A stretch of DNA of 64,000 bases from Mugil cephalus (lineage: Eukaryota; Chordata; Actinopteri; Mugiliformes; Mugilidae): assembly GCF_022458985.1 (NCBI RefSeq), contig NC_061782.1, positions 20,845,672-20,909,671 of the forward strand, read 5' to 3'. Each line of letters opens with the position of its first letter. The stretch's first letter is position 1. Shown here in pieces: positions 58,351 through 64,000 of this stretch. The position numbers and the translations under genes were made by a program. The notes beneath the pieces were generated by a model. The model was given only the letters and a program-made list of their open reading frames with translations. It did not search any database and was not told the origin of the DNA.

Positions 58351-61300
58351 ATGCAAGAGTCAACAACTACTACTAAAAGTGGTGTGTTTTCTTTGATTCT
58401 TTTTTCCCAGGTCAGCAATTAAACAAACTTTTATATCACCATGTAGAAAACTCCATGTTCAGGAGCATGCTAATTTTACTTTTGAGTATGATTAAGTATA
58501 ATCTAGTTGTAAGGCTTAGAAACCTCCATCAATGCATTTGATTTAATTCATTAAAATATATTTACAGTGCTGACAGAATTTACATGTTCATATTTCCACA
58601 CCTGTTGTTGACAAGAATCTGCATTTGTATTTACCTCTATCAGCCTCTGATTGGTTAGTTCAGTCACATGGGGTTCAAAACAAGGAAGTGTTGGAAGCTG
58701 ATATCACAAGAGAGGTGTTTAGGTACAGAAAGTCTTCCTTCTCCTTCAGCCTGTTTCTTCTCATGGAGATTGATCCAACCACCACATATCAAACCCTTGT
58801 GGTACACTAGTGATGAGGCCGCTTTCTCAGCTTTGTAGTAGTTTTAGTTGTCTGGTTTAATTGCTCACATATTCATGAAGCAGCCATTCTGTTCTCTTTC
58901 GCTCTGAGGGGCTAATACTGGGACCTGGCCCTGCTGTTGTTCGTGTGATATGAAACATGACTGACATAATCTCAAGGCCACAGAGTGGTCTGCAGCAGCG
59001 GTGACTACAGTATATATATGTAGGTTCTTGACTCTGCCTCGGGGTCCATTTGTCTATGCAGACTACCGGCCCCATAGATGCAGTGTTAATGAATACTCCG
59101 GCAGACAAGTTTCATTTTGCGAGTCCTTTATTGCAGAGTTTCCACCACACCGCTCTGCCCTCCACCCGGCCTGCGGCAGATTTGAGGTGGCTGATGAAGT
59201 GATGTTTGTCTGTGGTGCTGAAGGTCAGCTCTCCCCGGTGTGTGTGTAGTCTACCACAGAAAATGGTGTTTCAAGCAAAAAAAAAAAAAAAAGTGAGTGT
59301 CTTTGTGTTGTTTGAGTAAGTTGGATGTAAGTTGAGTATTGATTATGTTTGTGGTATTGTAGGGGCTCTGCCGCCCCATCACCAGAGATGCTTTAGACTG
59401 TGCTGCCTTTTCAGCCGACAGCTGTTAATTGAAAGCTAAACATGAACCACAGTGCCCACAACATGCCTACGCCCTGCCGTCTCATGTTGGCTCACCTGGA
59501 TTTCAAACATTTGTAGCAGGGCGGAATCCTCCCCTTTCCACACAACTAACCTTCAGTACGGCCCACAGGGTTGCTTCAATCCAGCTTGGCCCCCATTCTC
59601 TACGACAACCCCTGCAGCACCACCTGTACCTGCTCCTGTTCAGCGGAGCCATTATGACTTTTTCGTTTTTGGTGAATTCTGGGGACATATATAACAGCCT
59701 TTAGGAACATATTTCACCATAATCTGTGGTTTGTTGTACATCCTACTCACTGTTATGTGTTATTCTTCTCTGTGGTTTAGAGTTTTGCTGTGGTAGCTAG
59801 CAGAGTTCAGGGTTTGGTGTTAACAAGTGAGAAATTGTCCATGTCTGTTCTGTTTCAATTTCTGCAATACTCTTATTTATGTGCACTTGGCTTTATGCTT
59901 TATGAGTTGTTGATTGAAGTACTTCTCTGTTGTGCTTATGCATTTTATGTTTTTGTATAGAAGACAATTTGCCTCATAGTGCATTCAAATATCTGGTGTC
60001 TTGCTTCACGCAATTCTTGTAGGATTTGGGAGTGTAGTTGTGCGCTAGTGTTAGCATGTCGTGTGCAAAAGTGTGAGTGTATGTGTGTGTGGCCTCTGAA
60101 TGCATTGACATTTACCTTTGCCATCACATCCACAAACACATCCCAAGGCCTTTTCATCAGTTCCCACTGCGCTGTATGAGACAAAGTACAAAAACTGCCC
60201 AACCTTTGTCTGCTTGGGAAAATCCCACCACAGCAGTACTGCGCATATAACCAGCCGACAGTCGGTTTCCAGAAATGTGAACACAATAAGCTGAGAATGA
60301 TGTGTCCGCCTTGGGTGTCTTGCATCATCAATCTTGAGTGCATGCTTTGTTTATGGGAGGCAACTTGACCACTGCAAATTAGATTAAAACTGGGAAAGTG
60401 AGCGAAACAGAGAGGAGGCATGAATTGTTGCAGTCCAGACAATAAATCAGGGCAAAAGAGGAGTTTTCATTTTGTCGTAAAAGTCAACAGCAATGTGGTC
60501 TCGGGGTGAATGCTTGTAGTTCATCTAGTTTATTACGTTACCATAATATCATTCTTCGTCTTTCCGCCCCGCTGCTTTATGCTCTCACTGTTGTTTAATT
60601 TGCTGCGCTGACTGGCTGTTGTTCCGGTTCTCCTCTTTTTAATTTTTTATTTCCCAAACAGCGGTCCACCGAAATTCTTATTTTGGGGGGGTCAAAGACA
60701 TGAATGAAAAAAACACACAGCATCCTATGACATGATTTGGATTTAAACCACAAATGTATATTCTGCTCACATTAAGCCCCCATAGGCAGCTACTTATTGC
60801 AACAGCAGCGATAACCCCAGAATACAGATGGACAGAGTTAACATGTGGTTGGTAAATGTGGTTGAGCGGTGGTAGGTGGAGACCCAGATATCCCTCCAAG
60901 GAGTAGGTGGAGAACAAATCAAAGTGCTGCATTTCCTGGGCTCTCAAATTGGCAGTTTATTGCCAGCATGCCGTCACATTAATGTAAAGACTACAGAGGC
61001 TCAACATGAAAAGAGGGAAATAAATGCACGTATTGCAAAACCTTCTTAAAAGATTGCAATAAATGTAATCTCTAGTGCGCAAAATCAGTTTAACCGTAAA
61101 ACGCAGTGAAAGGGACCATTTTAAGGCACTGAGGAGATTCTTTGCAGATTGGATCACCCAGGTTTCCTTCTGCCTCATCCCACCAGTAAAGAGGCAGGTG
61201 AGCAGAGGCTTCCTCTCCGAAGAGCCCCAGGCAGGGCTGCCTCACCTGGAGTCGGTCCAGGGCGAGCCCACGGCCAGATGCACACAGTGTGGAAACAAGG

Positions 61301-62798
61301 GTGATCCTCGGCCTGGAAATGTGACGTGAGATCGAAAGAGTGGGAAGCTGTAACTGTACTTGTTAAAATCTGGTGGTGTCAATTAGGCTGCTTTGCATTT
61401 CTTTATTTTTATATGTTCAAAAATCTTTGACTCACACATATAGCGCTCTACTACAATATTTTGTTTTAAACAGGTATTTGGTTAACACACACAGTATATT
61501 TTGAGATATTATCTGCTAAGTTGCTGCTGTTGTGAAATAAGTTGCATTAGAAATTTATATTTGTAAGTCAGGGGCTTATACCTTATTTGGGAAGGTCCTA
61601 AATGTCCCATTTTTATAACAGTCTTTGAATGCCTCAATCTGTCATTAGGAAATTAGTGTTGATGAGGCGATGAACGAACAGTTCATCGCCGTTCATGGAA
61701 ACGAACAGTGCGTTTATTAGTGTTGTGGTATCCTGCATAGTGTGCCTGCAAAAGTGGCTGCCATGCTGCTACTGCTGTAGAGTGTTCTCAGGACTTCATG
61801 TTGCTGCCAGGAAACCTGCTGTTGTACATGGACCTGTCCTCCTACACTGGTTACTTTATCTCATCTCACCTTTCTCCACTGAACAGAGGATTTGAGGAAA
61901 CTTGCTTTTCGGTTCTGGATTTTCCAGGGATCAGTGAGTACTGATAAAACGCTTTTCATGAGGATTTATCTGAGCTCCGACTTGCGCGCCACCGACATGG
62001 TACCATAACAAAACCACAGGTATTATATTATAATATTTAATTTAATTTAAAGGGTCATCAGGACATTGCAAAGGGTGATTCACTTTTTGTGTGTTAATAA
62101 ATATTCCATGTTGTTGAAATGTTTATTTGTGTATATTTGTGTCTGTTTAATGTGGTTGAGGTAGGGGCTACGTTGTGCTACAGGTATGCATGGGAGTTTG
62201 TAAGCTCACATTGACAGTATAGCTATAGAATCAGCTTACCAGGCCTCTCTGCACACTTGTCAGAGTTAAATGCTTTACGTAGAGTAAGTATATTCCAAAG
62301 TTAATATTTCAGTAGACTCCCTCAAATTCGCCTCCCCTGGCGAGTTTGCCACAATTCAGCAACAAATTAGAATTATGTGGGAGAGCTACGCATAATAAAG
62401 CCAAGGCCAGGATACACTAGTTCAAAAACACTTAAGACTTAAATAAAGACTCGCATTGTTGGGAGAAATTTATGAGTGGGGACAGGAAATAATTATTGTT
62501 TGATTAAAACTTTCACAAGAAGACTTTTGTCATTTGTGGATAAATATATGGAAGTGCAGGTGAACCCATGCTGGTATATTGTACTGATTCATGCAAAACC
62601 AAACTCTTTGTTTAATCCTGGCACAGAATATGTTAACTGATAATAGACATTATAACAACTCCATTCATTGTGGCTCAAATTCTGGATCTCTTACTCTATT
62701 CGGTTTCGCTTTGGGAAAAAAAGTGCCAGATAAATTGTAAAGACAAAAAGAAGAAAAAAACAAAAGCAAACTGTGCTCTTGGTCCAACTCTGCACACC

Positions 62799-62801
<3 letters not shown>

Positions 62802-62845
<44 letters not shown>
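62802..62845 (+). repeat. (CA)n microsatellite
   Basis: About 44 bp of CA repeat. A second, interrupted CA tract follows at 62938-62972. Confidence 0.95.
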
Positions 62846-62847
<2 letters not shown>

Positions 62848-64000
62848 ACACACCCGCCCTAGTTATGGTGACGATCCCACCAAAGGGAAACACTAGATCT
62901 CACCAGCTGGTCACGCTGCCACCAGTCAGGTCTTCATAAACACACACACACACACACGCACACACACACACATACAATCACAGTCAGAGGACGTTATGTT
63001 GGCCTACAGACATAGCCACTTATCCCACCCCTAATCAACACCACTAATGCTTAACACCAAAGCCACATTTTCATACTGAATTGTAATGATTTGTTTCCCA
63101 AAAGGAAGTCGGACACCCACAATGTGACTGCGTAAACAGATTTACGTCCCCACAACATGAGCAATACAAGCACACACACACTCAACCCCTCGGGCACATA
63201 CATGCACTAGCATGCAGCAAGCAGGCAGGCACGCATAAACTGAGTGTATTACCAATGCTATACATACAGAAAGGCAGTGGATAGCCACGCATACCAACAC
63301 AATACTTTACTCCGCCCGTGCTGACATACATGCATGCATTCACATCAGAATAATATGCCTTTTTACGCAAACGTCTGCTGCTCTCTTTCTGGAAGACTAA
63401 AGGCCACGAGGGAACTCTGCATGGCTAAATGGGTGCTAGTAACAACCACCACACTGTCAGCATTTAAACCTTTGGGACCTCATTATTTATAACAGCACTG
63501 CATTGTAAATATATGGGGCCTAAATAGGGACTTAGTCCTTGTTTAGTTTCTCCACCCTGGTGTTGAAAATTTGATTGAATGAAATCAGCAGGAATGCAGC
63601 GTTCGATAGAGCAGCAACATTTTTCAGCACTGACACCGCGACTCCATTATCAGGAAACCACGCAAGAGCCGTAGAAAAATAGTTCAACTGTAAAAAGTGC
63701 CGTTAAACAAATTTTTCAAATGAGCCGAGCTGTTTATAGCGCAACTATGATGAAAGATTTGAAAACACCAATGATTTTTGGCGTCGTAGTTGGCAAGGAC
63801 ATTTCTCCAGATCGAGCATTTTGCACTAGTGTTCACCTACAATGTGACACAGAACCAAGAAATGATTAGCGATGGTGCTGGTACATATAATTCACACCAT
63901 GAGTTTTTTGTGCTGCCTACAAACGTTCTCCTCTTCTCTGCTTGTTTCTGTCTGCCTCTCAAATGTACTTCAGATTCAGAATTACTTAAAATGCCAAATA

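Larger units (their letters stand above)
56741..64000. other. Intergenic sequence to the right edge
   Basis: No recognised gene. It contains GT/CA microsatellites, a 35-T run, and small GC-richer patches (59050-59240, 61140-61330). One 50-bp segment (61148-61197) is bounded by CTTTGCAG and GTGAGC, but it has no protein match. The TA- and CA-rich sequence over the last kilobase is ordinary for teleost intergenic DNA. Confidence 0.55.

Noticed and set aside
59001-59249. 82-codon + strand open frame in a GC-richer patch
   Set aside because: No splice signals of quality and no recognisable motif. The composition alone does not justify a gene call.
1-64000. tRNA, rRNA, CRISPR array or viral genes
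   Set aside because: No tRNA-like A and B boxes, rRNA segments, spaced direct-repeat arrays or viral coding sequence were seen on either strand.

Overview
The window is vertebrate genomic DNA, almost certainly from a teleost fish. The evidence is GT-AG spliced genes with short exons, many (CA)n tracts, fish-type DNA transposon remnants, and a gene order matching human 2p14 (C1D, WDR92/DNAAF10, PNO1, PPP3R1) apart from one extra gene. All gene models were assembled by eye from splice signals, phase and protein recognition; no search was run.

Layout. 1-18.5 kb: ppp3r1 (calcineurin B) on +, coding exons 2-6, a 10.3 kb intron and a 2.3 kb 3' UTR; the ATG exon lies off the left edge. 18.6-21.4 kb: pno1 on -, seven exons, tail-to-tail with ppp3r1. 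21.8-25.5 kb: wdr92 (dnaaf10) on +, eight exons, head-to-head with pno1 across about 400 bp. 25.7-36.3 kb: a 20-exon gene on - encoding a predicted 1,122-residue protein with two N-terminal cadherin-like beta-sandwich domains and a long TPR-rich body. I cannot name it, and I know of no counterpart at this position in human. 36.9-39.1 kb: c1d on +, head-to-head with the unnamed gene. 39.2-64 kb: no recognised gene; microsatellites, transposon scraps, possible noncoding exons and enhancer-like stretches.

Functions. PNO1 (small-subunit maturation) and C1D (exosome cofactor) are RNA-processing factors. WDR92/DNAAF10 is a co-chaperone scaffold for axonemal dynein preassembly. Calcineurin B is the Ca2+-binding regulatory subunit of a phosphatase. 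The genes alternate between shared bidirectional promoters and convergent 3' ends, so the ~20 kb from pno1 to c1d is compact, while ppp3r1 is expanded by introns.

The best candidate for something little described is the cadherin-like/TPR gene between wdr92 and c1d. Second is a promoter-like cluster at 52.0 kb followed by well-formed splice sites in the otherwise empty right-hand third.
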